A stretch of 64,000 nucleotides of DNA, from the NCBI RefSeq assembly GCF_002020355.1, contig NZ_MPZV01000003.1, positions 496,001 to 560,000 on the forward strand, written 5' to 3'. The notes beneath the pieces were generated by a model. The model saw only the letters and a list, made by a program, of their open reading frames with translations. It made no database searches and was not told the DNA's origin. The stretch's first letter is position 1. Each line of letters begins with the position of its first letter. Shown piece by piece: positions 19,645 through 28,239 of the stretch. Origin of the DNA: Thioclava sediminum. Lineage in GTDB: Bacteria > Pseudomonadota > Alphaproteobacteria > Rhodobacterales > Rhodobacteraceae. The position numbers and the translations under genes are program-made.

Positions 19645-19720
19645 TGTCACCCCTTTGAGGTCGCGCGCCCCAGACAATGCGGGCGGCGAGATGCATCAGC
19701 CCCTCGCCGCCCGTGTCAGA

Positions 19721-19918
19721 TTATTGCGACGCTTGCTCGCGCGAGCGATCCTGGTCTTGCGTGTTGGTGTGGGTGCCCGAGGTGTCCGTGGTGGCGGTCG
19801 AAGTGCCCGCCGGAGCGGTCATCGCCTCATCGGTCATGTCGGAAGCTGCCGGACCGGTCATCGTCTCGCAGCCAGCCAGAGCCGCAGTCACGCCAAGAAT
19901 GATAAGCAGGTTTTTCAT
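19721..19918 (-). CDS. Small Thr/Ser-rich lipoprotein
   Basis: A 65-residue protein: signal MKNLLIILGVTAALAGC with lipobox LAGC (Cys17), then a polar Thr/Ala/Ser/Gln tail (…TSTATTDTSGTHTNTQDQDRS…) without a fold I recognise. AAAGGAGAGACAG precedes the ATG. It lies 76 bases upstream of the Slam-like gene on the same strand and may be co-transcribed with it. Its promoter carries a perfect Fnr box. It resembles entericidin-type short lipoproteins in size only; a role as Slam cargo is unlikely because there is no barrel. Confidence 0.75.
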   Translation of the reverse strand: MKNLLIILGVTAALAGCETMTGPAASDMTDEAMTAPAGTSTATTDTSGTHTNTQDQDRSREQASQ

Positions 19919-19941
19919 CTGTCTCTCCTTTGTTGCAAGAT

Positions 19942-19984
19942 ATTTTACCGTGACTGTTCAGCGTGATTCTTTGATGCCGATCAA
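19942..19984 (-). promoter_or_regulatory. Class II Fnr-type promoter of the small lipoprotein gene
   Basis: A perfect Fnr box TTGATGCCGATCAA lies at 19971-19984. On the minus strand TAAAAT (19947-19942) stands about 30 bases from its centre, which puts the box at about -42 from a start near 19936. The lipoprotein ATG is at 19918. The box is also 156 bases upstream of the plus-strand Crp/Fnr gene. Confidence 0.65.
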
Positions 19985-20133
19985 CGTGCTACCAGTGCCG
20001 CGCGATTTTTCCTGCAACTTCATGATGAGAGGCGCAGAAAAGAGCGGCACAATCCCGGATTCTCGACCTCGTAGCTCTCGCATCCCGGTCTGACCCGGAC
20101 TAGAATCCTTCCCGCGACAGGGAGAGGAGACGC

Positions 20134-20889
20134 ATGAACGAGCATCCGAAATCCGGACAGCCGGTCGAGATCGAGGGCGTGGTGGCGCAGGGCAAATTGC
20201 AGCGCCTGCTCGACGTACTCCCGGAGGATTTGCGCAGCGAGATGATGCCGCTCTGGCAAAGCATTCGCTTTTCGCCGGGCGATGTGCTGATCGAAGACGG
20301 CGAGGTCGCGGACCGGATTGGCTTCGTGACCGACGGGTTTCTCGCGATGTCGAAAACCCTGCAGGACCGGCACCGCCACATCATCGGGCTGATCACGCCG
20401 TCGGACATGTTCGGGCGCGCCTTCAACGGCCCCTCCGGCTACCGGATCGAGGCGCTCAGCGACGGGGCGGTTCTGACCTGCGACCGGCAGAAATTCGAAG
20501 CGATCATCGCCCGCTCGCATGAGGCGGAGCGGCTGTTCCTGCTGAGCATTCTCGACGAGCTCGACGCCGCGCGCGAGTGGGTGATGGTGCTGGGCAGCTC
20601 GAAAGTCGTCGAGCGGCTCGCCTCGCTCCTGATCATCCTGAGCCGCCACAAATACCGGACCCTGGAAGGCACCGCGCATGCGCCCATCCAGCTGAATCTG
20701 CATATCCATATCAAGCGGGTCGATATAGCGCATCTGTTGGGCACCTCGCCGGAATCGCTGAGCCGGGCGTTTCACCAGCTCGAGCGCACGGGCGCGATCC
20801 GGATCGTCACGCCTTACGATGTCGAGCTCGCCAATCTGGAGAGGCTTATCGAAATCTCGGGAAATTCGCTGGAGATGCGCGACGAGTGA
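20134..20889 (+). CDS. Crp/Fnr-family regulator without Fe-S cysteines
   Basis: A 251-residue regulator: cyclic-nucleotide-binding-like sensor (~30-150; FSPGDVLIEDGEVADRIGFVTDG) and a C-terminal winged helix (LNLHIHIKRVDIAHLLGTSPESLSRAFHQLERTG). The recognition helix has the E-x2-SR pattern that reads TTGAT half sites. It lacks the N-terminal Cys cluster of FnrL, so its signal may be NO (Dnr/NnrR type) or another ligand. It converges with the second Fnr-type gene, with only six bases between the stops. GGGAGAGGAGACGC precedes the start. Confidence 0.88.
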   Translation: MNEHPKSGQPVEIEGVVAQGKLQRLLDVLPEDLRSEMMPLWQSIRFSPGDVLIEDGEVADRIGFVTDGFLAMSKTLQDRHRHIIGLITPSDMFGRAFNGPSGYRIEALSDGAVLTCDRQKFEAIIARSHEAERLFLLSILDELDAAREWVMVLGSSKVVERLASLLIILSRHKYRTLEGTAHAPIQLNLHIHIKRVDIAHLLGTSPESLSRAFHQLERTGAIRIVTPYDVELANLERLIEISGNSLEMRDE

Positions 20890-20895
20890 GCGCGC

Positions 20896-21630
20896 TCACT
20901 GGTGCAGGATCTCCTCCAGGCCTTCGGACAGGGCCTCGAGGTCGTTCAGGCGGAATTGCCTAGCGTTCAGGATATCGATCAGCCCGTCTTTCTGGAACTG
21001 ATGCAGCGAGCGGCTGACCGTCTCCTGCGTCGTGGCGATGAGATCGGCGATGTCCTGACGCGGCAGCAGCATCGTCAACACGCCACCCCCGTCAGGCAGG
21101 GCTTTCCAAGGCATGATACTGGGCGCCAGCAGCAGCAGCGCGCGCAGTCGGCTCGCAGGCCCATAGGCGCCCAGTAGCAAGCTCAACCGCCGCGCTTTCT
21201 CGGTCCAGTTTTCCGCCTGATGACAAAGGGCCCGGCGCAATTCGGGCTCCTGCTCGATCAGCTGAGCGAAATTCGCCGACTCGAACAGGCAAAGTCTGGT
21301 GTCGATCACGGCTTCGATCGCGGTGTCCCGCGTGCCCCGGATGATCTGACCGATGCTGTCGCCCGGAACGACGAGCCCGGTGATCTTGCGACGCCCCGCG
21401 AGCGAATGGCTCTGCATCCGCAACATGCCGCTCTGAACCAGCGCGATGTGGTGGCAGGAGACATCTTCCTCGCAAAGCCGGTCATTGGCCGCGACGGAGA
21501 TCGTGCGCGCCCGTTGCGCGACCCGGGCGAGGGTTCGATCCGAGAGGGATCCGCACACGCCATGGTTACGTCCAGCGCAACCCGCGCAATGCAAGATCGC
21601 CTCTGCATTTCGCAAAGGTGCCGTCATCAA
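20896..21630 (-). CDS. FnrL-type oxygen-sensing regulator
   Basis: A 244-residue Crp/Fnr protein with Cys15, Cys18 and Cys26 (HCAGCAGRNHGVC, C-x2-C-x7-C) and Cys114 (DTRLCLFE). This is the set that binds an oxygen-labile [4Fe-4S] cluster in FnrL. The winged-helix recognition helix is TTQETVSRSLHQFQ, the E-x2-SR pattern for TTGAT-N4-ATCAA. It may control the boxes at 11620 and 19971. The sensor domain is more divergent than in typical FnrL, so it may be a paralogue. A good promoter lies upstream. Confidence 0.85.
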   Translation of the reverse strand: MMTAPLRNAEAILHCAGCAGRNHGVCGSLSDRTLARVAQRARTISVAANDRLCEEDVSCHHIALVQSGMLRMQSHSLAGRRKITGLVVPGDSIGQIIRGTRDTAIEAVIDTRLCLFESANFAQLIEQEPELRRALCHQAENWTEKARRLSLLLGAYGPASRLRALLLLAPSIMPWKALPDGGGVLTMLLPRQDIADLIATTQETVSRSLHQFQKDGLIDILNARQFRLNDLEALSEGLEEILHQ

Positions 21631-21688
21631 AATCTCCGAACAGATTTAACCACGCGTTTCGCAGCGAAACTGCGTACTCGTCCCCTAG

Positions 21689-21728
21689 TGCATAATAAGA
21701 CTATGCAAATGACATATCATCCTGTCAA
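21689..21728 (-). promoter_or_regulatory. Promoter and operator of the FnrL-type gene
   Basis: On the minus strand TTGACA (21728-21723), a 17-base spacer and CATAGT (21705-21700) form a sigma-70-like promoter. A perfect inverted repeat TGCATA-N7-TATGCA (21689-21707) covers the -10, a usual place for a repressor site. Confidence 0.55.
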
Positions 21729-21838
21729 CACAAGCGCGTGATCAGGTGCGTTTATGTCAAATCACTATCGCAGATGTGACGAGACGACGCCTCGCAACCC
21801 TCTGAGACTTATGAAAATTGTCGGGAATTCCGCGTCGA

Positions 21839-22408
21839 TCAGGCGTCGACGCTTGCCACTGCGGCGGCCATTTCCACACCGTCGACATAGATCACTTCGG
21901 GCGTCTCGAATTCCAGCACGAAGAGCCGCGCGCGGCCCTGACCCAGCGTGACATAGTGGCCGTCGACGACAGATTGTGCGGGCAGAAGCGCCTCGCGCTT
22001 GCCGTAGATCACCTGCACCCGCCAGTCGCGCATCATCAGTTGCGCGCCCTGCGCAATCAGCAGCGGCGCCCCGGGCCGGTCATGGCCAAGCGCGCCGGGC
22101 GAGATGCGGATCAGCGCGCCTACATAGTCGCCCGCCCGCAACGCCTTGAGTTTGCATGTCCCGCTGCGCGTCACGATCCGGTCGCCGGGTTCGAGAAACT
22201 CGATCGGGATGGCCCCGTCGAGCGTGTAGACCCGCGCCCCGGCGGCGATCCCCGCGCTGAGATCCGGCTTCGGCTTGCGCGCCTCGGTTGGCGATACGCG
22301 CTCTGTCACGTTCGGGCCAGCCGAGCCCGGCAATGCGTGGCGTGGATTGGATTCGATGATCTGGCGGAGCATGGCCATGCCATCCCCCCGCCCTGGTGCC
22401 TGTCCCAT
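21839..22408 (-). CDS. Hint-domain protein
   Basis: A 189-residue protein. From about residue 52 it has a Hint (Hedgehog/intein) fold start (AGARVYTLDGAIPIEFLEPGDRIVTRSG) and ends …ETPEVIYVDGVEMAAAV. The first residue of the Hint block is Ala, not the Cys/Ser used in autoprocessing, so splicing or cleavage is unlikely. Such proteins are common in Rhodobacteraceae, often at the C-terminus of RTX proteins or free-standing; their role is unclear. AGCAGGTATCGCC precedes the first ATG, and Met11 and Met13 are alternatives. Confidence 0.8.
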   Translation of the reverse strand: MGQAPGRGDGMAMLRQIIESNPRHALPGSAGPNVTERVSPTEARKPKPDLSAGIAAGARVYTLDGAIPIEFLEPGDRIVTRSGTCKLKALRAGDYVGALIRISPGALGHDRPGAPLLIAQGAQLMMRDWRVQVIYGKREALLPAQSVVDGHYVTLGQGRARLFVLEFETPEVIYVDGVEMAAAVASVDA

Positions 22409-22551
22409 GGCGATACCTGCTCTTGCCTACTCGTAACTTCGGCGTCTGACGCGCCTTTGGGTACAGGCTAACCTTCACCATCTCGTTAAGACGAGCAAAA
22501 TCGCATCTTCCTCTTTCCGAGCCCGCAGGCTGTTGCTATTACGCCCCTGAT

Positions 22552-22635
22552 GCGGGTGTGGCGGAACTGGTAGACGCACCAGATTTAGGTTCTGGCGCCT
22601 TTGGCGTGGGGGTTCGAGTCCCTTCACCCGCACCA
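22552..22635 (+). tRNA. tRNA-Leu (anticodon TAG)
   Basis: Acceptor stem GCGGGTG pairs with CACCCGC. The anticodon stem CCAGA/TCTGG encloses loop TTTAGGT, giving anticodon TAG (CUA codons and wobble). A long variable arm (CGCCTTTGGCG) marks it as a class II tRNA. T arm GGGGGTTCGAGTCCC and an encoded CCA end are present. Confidence 0.97.
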
Positions 22636-22754
22636 CTCCCCACTTGCGGAATATCACAAGATACCCTCGCCTTATCACGCGAGCGTGCTAATTTCGGATG
22701 GCTGCGCGGGCCTGCTACGCCCCCGCTTTGGTGACCGAAAGCGTGGGAGGCGTG

Positions 22755-23687
22755 ATGGTCGAAGGCCCGCAAATGCCGCCCCGGCGGCCTGTCGAAGACG
22801 CGCCGGAGTTCGGCTCGCGCTCCCCCAATTCCAGCAACGCGCTCAGCCGCGACGCGATTGCGGCCAATCCGAATTTCTTCGCCACACAGAAGGCGGTGGC
22901 GACGATGCTGCTCGACGTGCAGGCGCAGACGCCGCGGATCGCGCGGCACATGGCCTCGCATCGGCGCTGGCTCGTCAGCCAGACCAGCTTCGCGCTGGCG
23001 ATGCAGGCGAAGACGGGGCCGGACGCGCCGGAGCTGACGCCGGGCCGGCTTCTCGCGGCGCTGACGCCCCATGTCGAGATCAACCGCAAGACTTTGAGCC
23101 AGTATCTGGGCGAGATGGAGGTGCATGGCCTGCTCGCCCCGCCGAGCGAGCCCAAAGGCGACGGGCGCTTGCGCCCTGTCACCACCACGCTCATCGCCGA
23201 ACAGGGGATGCGGCGCTGGTGCGAGGGGCATCTGCATTGCCTCGACATGCTCGACGGTGGCGCGCGGCTGGCCGCAGCGCGCAACGATCCTGATCTTCCC
23301 TTCGCGATGCAGCGGCACATGGTCGAGATCATCCGCGCCGATCCCGAATGGCGCGCGCCGCCGCCCTCGATGGCGCATTTCCTCGGCTCCGACACTGGCG
23401 GCATCCTGCTCCATGCGCTGATCCGCATGCTCACCGACCTGCGCGAGACCGACGGGCGCATCTATCTCGAACCGGTCAGCATTGCCGCTCTGGCGGAGCA
23501 ATTCCTGATCTCGGTCTCGAAGATCAAGCGCATGGTCCAGAAGGCCGAAGAGGCGGGCAACCTTGGATGGGAATTGCCGCGCAGGCGGGGCCGGCTCTGG
23601 CTCTCGCCCGGGTTCGTGCGCGATCACTTCCGCAGGCAGGCGGTGAAGTTCGAATGCGTCGAGCGCGGCTGGCGCGCCGTCGCGTGA
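22755..23687 (+). CDS. Conserved protein of unknown function with winged-helix-like segments
   Basis: I do not recognise this 310-residue protein. It is largely helical. Two stretches resemble winged helices (~95-135: LLAALTPHVEINRKTLSQYLGEMEVHGLL, and ~245-290: LAEQFLISVSKIKRMVQKAEEAGNLGWELPRRRGRLWLS). This suggests a DNA-binding protein with two HTH units. I chose the ATG at 22755 (MVEGPQ) because GGGAGG precedes it; an ATG at 22698 has no ribosome site. It follows tRNA-Leu and is monocistronic. Coding bias is strong, so it is a real gene. Confidence 0.75.
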   Translation: MVEGPQMPPRRPVEDAPEFGSRSPNSSNALSRDAIAANPNFFATQKAVATMLLDVQAQTPRIARHMASHRRWLVSQTSFALAMQAKTGPDAPELTPGRLLAALTPHVEINRKTLSQYLGEMEVHGLLAPPSEPKGDGRLRPVTTTLIAEQGMRRWCEGHLHCLDMLDGGARLAAARNDPDLPFAMQRHMVEIIRADPEWRAPPPSMAHFLGSDTGGILLHALIRMLTDLRETDGRIYLEPVSIAALAEQFLISVSKIKRMVQKAEEAGNLGWELPRRRGRLWLSPGFVRDHFRRQAVKFECVERGWRAVA

Positions 23688-24180
23688 AGTCGTATTTTTC
23701 GACCACAGCACGGGCCGCAAAAAGGCGATCTGTCCGAAAATGACCGCTGAGTTTCAAACACTTCCGGCTTAGAGTGGACCTTCAGGGAGATCGTGACGTC
23801 TTCGCTTGGGCTCCGCAAACAAGGGGGCGGATCCGCCGAAGCGGAGAGAGATCGCGACAGCGCGCCCGTTGGGTGCAATCCCGGATTCGCGGCCGGGGCG
23901 ACCATTGTGGGGTGGTGCGTCCCGGCTGCATCTTCCTCCCGATCTGCCGCAGCCGCGCGCCGCACCTTGCACCGCTTTGTCAGCGCCCGCCCTACCCGCT
24001 CCCGATCCTGTGTTCCCGGCATCTCCTCGCACGCGCCCGCCCGCGCGCGTATTTCACCGCCCGGAGGCCGCCCCGCAGCCCCTTTTCGCCTTGCCACCAT
24101 GGCTGAGGCTCAATAGAAGGACGCCTGAAATTCGAGAACCGGCCGCGATCCGCGCGGCGCCCAGAGACAAAGGACAAACC
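23688..24180. other. 493-base gap upstream of tig
   Basis: No gene is apparent. The first third is a little AT-richer and may hold the tig promoter; the rest is very C-rich (…CCGCCCTACCCGCTCCCGATCC…) and would be the tig leader. AAAGGACAAACC directly before 24181 is the tig ribosome site. I see no tRNA-like fold or convincing riboswitch. Confidence 0.5.
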
Positions 24181-25509
24181 ATGCAGGTCACCGAGACCCA
24201 GAACGACGGCCTCAAGCGCGGCTACGAGATCACCATCACCGCCAAGGAACTCGACGAGAAGGTCACCGCGAAGCTTTCCGAAGCGCAGCCCGAGATCGAG
24301 ATGAAGGGCTTCCGCAAGGGTAAGGTTCCGATGGCGATGCTGCGCAAGCAATTCGGCCCGCGCATCCTTGGCGAAGCGATGCAGGAATCGGTCGACGGCG
24401 CGATGAGCGAGCATTTCGAGAAAACCGGCGACCGCCCCGCGATGCAGCCGAAGATCGAGATGAAAGACGGCGAAGACTGGAAAGAGGGTGACGACGTGGT
24501 CGTGACCGTCGAGTACGAAGCGCTGCCGGAAATCCCGGATGTTGATCTGTCGGGCGTCAAGCTCGAGCGTCTGGTCGTGAAGGCCAACGAGGGCGAAGTG
24601 AACGAAGCGCTGGAAAGCCTCGCCGCGACCGCCAAGAACTTCGAGACCAAAGAAGGCAAGGCCGAGAACGGCGATCAGGTCGTGATCGACTTCGAAGGCT
24701 TCGTCGACGGTGAAGCGTTCGAAGGCGGCAAGGGCGAAGGCTACCCGCTGGAAGTCGGTTCGGGTTCGTTCATCCCGGGCTTCGAAGAGCAACTCGTCGG
24801 CGCGAAAGCCGGTGACGACGTCGAAGTGACCGTGACCTTCCCGACCGAATACGGTGCGGAGCATCTCGCGGGCAAGGAAGCGCTGTTCAAGTGCAAGGTC
24901 CACGAAGTGAAGGCGCCCAAGGCTGCCGAGATCGACGACGAGATGGCCAAGCAGTTCGGCGCCGAAGACCTCGCCGCGCTGAAAGCGCAGGTCGCAGAGC
25001 GTCTGGAAGCCGAGTATCAGGGCGCTGCACGTCAGGTGATGAAGCGTGGCCTGCTCGACCAGCTCGACGATCAGGTGAAGTTCGACCTGCCCCCCTCGCT
25101 CGTGGAAGCCGAGGCCAAGCAGATCGCGCACCAGCTCTATCACGAAGAGAACCCGGACGATCACGGCCATGACCACGGCGAGATCGAAACCACCGACGAG
25201 CACAACACCCTCGCCGAGCGCCGCGTGCGCCTTGGCCTGCTGCTCGCCGAAATCGGTCGCAAGCAGGAGATCGAGGTCTCCGACGCCGAGATGACCCAGG
25301 CGATCATGAACCAGGCACGTCAGTACCCGGGTCAGGAGCGCGCCTTCTTCGAATTCGTGCAGCAGAACCCGCAGATGCAGCAGCAGCTGCGCGCGCCGCT
25401 CTTCGAAGACAAGGTCGTCGATTACATCGCTGGCGAAGCCAAGGTGGACGACAAGGAAGTCACCAAGGAAGAGCTGCAGAAAGAGATCGAGAAGCTCGAC
25501 GAGCTGTGA
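24181..25509 (+). CDS. tig: Trigger factor, ribosome-associated chaperone
   Basis: A 442-residue chaperone and prolyl isomerase. The N-terminal ribosome-binding domain carries [17 protein letters not shown] (~44-60). The FKBP-like PPIase domain begins near 165 ([25 protein letters not shown]). The helical C-terminal arms follow, with an acidic His-rich insert ([16 protein letters not shown], ~325-340) that could bind metal. It shields nascent chains at the ribosome exit. A terminator follows. Many alphaproteobacteria place clpP after tig; here that is absent. Confidence 0.97.
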   Translation: MQVTETQNDGLKRGYEITITAKELDEKVTAKLSEAQPEIEMKGFRKGKVPMAMLRKQFGPRILGEAMQESVDGAMSEHFEKTGDRPAMQPKIEMKDGEDWKEGDDVVVTVEYEALPEIPDVDLSGVKLERLVVKANEGEVNEALESLAATAKNFETKEGKAENGDQVVIDFEGFVDGEAFEGGKGEGYPLEVGSGSFIPGFEEQLVGAKAGDDVEVTVTFPTEYGAEHLAGKEALFKCKVHEVKAPKAAEIDDEMAKQFGAEDLAALKAQVAERLEAEYQGAARQVMKRGLLDQLDDQVKFDLPPSLVEAEAKQIAHQLYHEENPDDHGHDHGEIETTDEHNTLAERRVRLGLLLAEIGRKQEIEVSDAEMTQAIMNQARQYPGQERAFFEFVQQNPQMQQQLRAPLFEDKVVDYIAGEAKVDDKEVTKEELQKEIEKLDEL

Positions 25510-25536
25510 TCTTCGGGCGCTCAGCCCAGTAATTGC

Positions 25537-25564
25537 GAAGGCCGCCTCTCGGGGCGGCCTTTTG
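25537..25564 (+). terminator. Terminator of tig
   Basis: Stem AAGGCCGCC…GGGCGGCCTTTT, 28 bases past the tig stop. Confidence 0.85.
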
Positions 25565-25606
25565 CGTTCGCGGAAGGGATGTGGCGCGACTTGAGCCTAC
25601 CCCGGC

Positions 25607-25897
25607 TCACTCCGCGGACGGTACTTTCAGGAATTTCGCGTTCGGGATCAGCGAGGGCAGATCGGTCGCGGTCGCCACCTCGCGCAACTTCTGGGCAGCA
25701 CGATCCACCTGCAGGGACGCCGTGCGATCCGCCGCCGGATTGGCCGGTGCGACCCGGTCGTAAATCGCGGTGCGCAGCACCTCGCCCGCCGATGCGAGCC
25801 GGTCGCGCGCGCCTTCGGGATCATGCAGGTACAGAAGTCCGCCCGTCACGAGGATCGTGTGGGTCAGCGCGAAGTGCAGGATCGAAAACAGCCGCAT
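25607..25897 (-). CDS. Small membrane-anchored protein of unknown function
   Basis: A 96-residue protein with one N-terminal hydrophobic segment (FSILHFALTHTILVTGGLLYL) and a soluble, mildly basic helical tail (…LQVDRAAQKLREVATATDLPSLIP…). GAGGCCCTGCC lies before the ATG. It is next to yihY on the same strand. I know no function. The amino-acid composition is plausible for a gene. Confidence 0.6.
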   Translation of the reverse strand: MRLFSILHFALTHTILVTGGLLYLHDPEGARDRLASAGEVLRTAIYDRVAPANPAADRTASLQVDRAAQKLREVATATDLPSLIPNAKFLKVPSAE

Positions 25898-25983
25898 GGC
25901 AGGGCCTCGTCAGGGTTGCTTGCCCGGACAGGATTCCCTGTAAAAACGGCGATTTTGAGGCTCGTTCGCGCGCCCTGCCGCGC

Positions 25984-27147
25984 TCAGCGCTTGCGCGCGG
26001 GCGCAGGCGCCACCGCGTCTGCCACCACGGCGTTCCGCGCGCCCAAGGGGCGCGGGTCTCCGATGGTGCTGTCCTGCGCGGTCTGATGCTCGGCCTCGGA
26101 ATTGATCTCGGCCCCCAGAAGCACCGCCGTCGTCGAGAGCCAGATCCACATCATCAGCACCACCACCGCGCCGATCGAGCCATAGGTGCTCGAGTAATTC
26201 GCGAAGTTCGACGTGTAGAACGAGAAGCCCGCCGAGACGATCAGCAGCAGGATCGACGCCGCAATCGCCCCCGGCACCACCCAGATCCAGCGCGGCGCGT
26301 TGCGGGCGGGCGCGTAGCGATAGAGCAGCATCAGCATCCCCATCAGCACCAGCGCCATCACCGGCCAGCGCCCCCAGCGCAGCACCGCATCCAGCGCCCC
26401 ACCCATCGGGATGTAGTCGAGCATCACGGGCAGCACGGCGGCGACGAGGATCAGTGCGCAGACCATGACAATCCCGGTGATCGTCATGCCCAGCCCAAAA
26501 GCGTTGAGCTGCACGAAGCTGCGCCGCTCCTTTTCGCCATAGGCCACGTTGAGCGCGCCGATCATCGCTTTCGCACCCCCATTGGCCGACCAGAGCGCCA
26601 GCAGGATGCCGAAGATCGAGGCCAGCCCGAGCGCGTTTGAACTGGACCCGATCAACTGCTCCAATTGGTTGCGGATCAGCGTCAGCGCTTCGGGAGGAAT
26701 GACGTTCTTGAGCGCGTCGAGGTCCTGCAGCATGGTCTGGCGATCCGCGAAAATGCCGTAGATCGAGACGGTGGCGGTCAGGGCCGGGAACAGGGCGAGC
26801 AGCGCGTAGAAGGTCACGCCCGCGGCGACGGCCAGCACGCGGTCCTCGTCGATCTGACCGTAAGCGCGCTTGGCGATGGCCTTCCAGCCTGCGCGGGGGA
26901 TATCGAACGGGCTTTCCGCCTGACGTCCCAGCGCGCGGTCGGCGGGCCGGTCATAGCGGTCGGTGCGGGTCGCGGGAACATGGCGGGCGCTGCGACCTTC
27001 CGTGGGCCCGTGGATCGCGGCCTGTCGATCGTCCTGATAGCGCCGCCACATGAGATAGACGCCGAAGCCCAGAAGCCCCGCCTGCACGAGCCGGTCGCGT
27101 CGGCTCGATGCGTCGTCGCGTGGGCCCTGCCCCGATCGTTTCGTCAT
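25984..27147 (-). CDS. YihY/BrkB-family inner-membrane protein
   Basis: A 387-residue protein with six hydrophobic helices from about residue 110 to 340. Family blocks are visible: AAGVTFYALLALFPALTATVSIYGIF, IWSANGGAKAMIGALN-like (LLALWSANGGAKAMIGALNVAYGEKERRSF) and the YAPARNAPRWIWVVPGAI…YSSTYGSIGAVVVLMMWIW motif. N- and C-terminal tails are polar and rich in Arg. Earlier names (RNase BN, virulence factor BrkB) are not supported as functions; transport has been suggested. It is monocistronic or with the small gene downstream. Confidence 0.9.
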   Translation of the reverse strand: MTKRSGQGPRDDASSRRDRLVQAGLLGFGVYLMWRRYQDDRQAAIHGPTEGRSARHVPATRTDRYDRPADRALGRQAESPFDIPRAGWKAIAKRAYGQIDEDRVLAVAAGVTFYALLALFPALTATVSIYGIFADRQTMLQDLDALKNVIPPEALTLIRNQLEQLIGSSSNALGLASIFGILLALWSANGGAKAMIGALNVAYGEKERRSFVQLNAFGLGMTITGIVMVCALILVAAVLPVMLDYIPMGGALDAVLRWGRWPVMALVLMGMLMLLYRYAPARNAPRWIWVVPGAIAASILLLIVSAGFSFYTSNFANYSSTYGSIGAVVVLMMWIWLSTTAVLLGAEINSEAEHQTAQDSTIGDPRPLGARNAVVADAVAPAPARKR

Positions 27148-27246
27148 GCATGTCCCCTGTTTTCAAAGCCCTGAGGGCCATTTAGGGGCCAACGCCGGAT
27201 TGCGGCACGCGGTTCCGGGGTCTGCGCCGCGCGTCGCGGCCCGACT

Positions 27247-27260
27247 ATGTCATTAGACAT
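27247..27260. promoter_or_regulatory. Inverted repeat upstream of yihY
   Basis: ATGTC-ATTA-GACAT is a perfect 5-4-5 palindrome in an AT-rich patch, 100 bases upstream of the yihY start and 35 bases past the rplI terminator. It is a candidate operator with no assigned regulator. Confidence 0.3.
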
Positions 27261-27292
27261 ATTTCAGCAGAACTACCCTGACAGGCAAGCAT

Positions 27293-27325
27293 GAAAAAAC
27301 CGCGCCCCGGAAGGCGCGGTTCTCT
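27293..27325 (-). terminator. Terminator of rpsF-rpsR-rplI
   Basis: On the minus strand ACCGCGCC-TTCC-GGGGCGCGGT is followed by TTTTTTC, about 35 bases past rplI. Confidence 0.88.
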
Positions 27326-27356
27326 GTCTTTCGGACTGAAAGGTCGTAGCGACCGA

Positions 27357-27980
27357 TCAGGCGTTGTTTTCGTCTTCGGCCGACTCGGGGGTGGCAACGG
27401 GGCCGCCCTCGTCGTCGTCGGAGGTCGCGCCGCCGATATCGTCGAACAGTTCGGCGATCTCGAATTCGGCTGCAGCCTCTTCCTCGGCCGCCACGTCCTG
27501 GATCGACTTGCCCGACGCTTGCAGTTCGGCCTCTTCGGGCGAACGAGCGACGTTGAGCTGGATCTCGGCGACGACTTCGGGGTGCAGGTGCACTTCGACG
27601 TCATGCAGACCGAGAACCTTGATCGGCTGGCGGATGATGACCTGCTTGCGGTCAACCGAGAAACCCTGCTCGGAGGCGATGTTCGCCGCGTCGCGGGTGG
27701 TGACCGAACCGTAGAGGTTGCCGCCGTCCGAAGCCGAACGGATCACGACGAAGGTCTCGCCGTCGATCTTCGACGCCAGAGCTTCGGCTTCTTTCTTGGT
27801 TTCGAGGTTGCGGGCCTCGAGCTGCGCTTTGCGCTCTTCGAAGCTCTTGATGTTGGATTCGTTGGCGCGCAGTGCCTTGCCTTGCGGCAGCAGGTAGTTA
27901 CGGCCGAAGCCGTCCTTGACGGTGACGACGTCACCCATCTGGCCGAGCTTGGCCACGCGTTCGAGAAGGATCACTTCCAT
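27357..27980 (-). CDS. rplI: 50S ribosomal protein L9
   Basis: A 207-residue bL9 with [36 protein letters not shown] at the N-terminus, the long connecting helix and the C-terminal RNA-binding domain up to about 150. It is longer than the E. coli protein (149). The extra ~55 residues are very acidic (…[19 protein letters not shown]…), a usual extension in Rhodobacterales. It is the last gene of the rpsF-rpsR-rplI operon, 12 bases behind rpsR. Confidence 0.98.
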   Translation of the reverse strand: MEVILLERVAKLGQMGDVVTVKDGFGRNYLLPQGKALRANESNIKSFEERKAQLEARNLETKKEAEALASKIDGETFVVIRSASDGGNLYGSVTTRDAANIASEQGFSVDRKQVIIRQPIKVLGLHDVEVHLHPEVVAEIQLNVARSPEEAELQASGKSIQDVAAEEEAAAEFEIAELFDDIGGATSDDDEGGPVATPESAEDENNA

Positions 27981-27992
27981 CGGTCGGTCTCC

Positions 27993-28217
27993 TTATTTCA
28001 CGGCGTAGGGGAGCAGGGCGAGGAAGCGGGCGCGCTTGATCGCGCGGGCCAGTTCACGCTGCTTCTTCGCCGAAACGGCGGTGATGCGGGCGGGGACGAT
28101 CTTGCCGCGCTCAGAGATGTAGCGCTGCAGAAGACGGGTGTCCTTGTAGTCGATCTTCGGCGCGTTCTCACCCGAGAACGGGCAGACCTTACGACGGCGG
28201 AAAAACGGTTTTGCCAT
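27993..28217 (-). CDS. rpsR: 30S ribosomal protein S18
   Basis: A 74-residue bS18 ([26 protein letters not shown]…), the partner of S6 on the platform of the small subunit. Length and motifs are standard, and the Cys near the N-terminus is the usual one. It lies between rpsF (22-base gap) and rplI. Confidence 0.98.
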   Translation of the reverse strand: MAKPFFRRRKVCPFSGENAPKIDYKDTRLLQRYISERGKIVPARITAVSAKKQRELARAIKRARFLALLPYAVK

Positions 28218-28239
28218 GGTGTCTACTCCTGTCTACCGA

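Noticed and set aside
23806-24180. In-frame upstream extension of trigger factor
   Set aside because: The composition is Pro/Arg-rich and unlike Tig; AAAGGACAAACC and the known N-terminus set the start at 24181.
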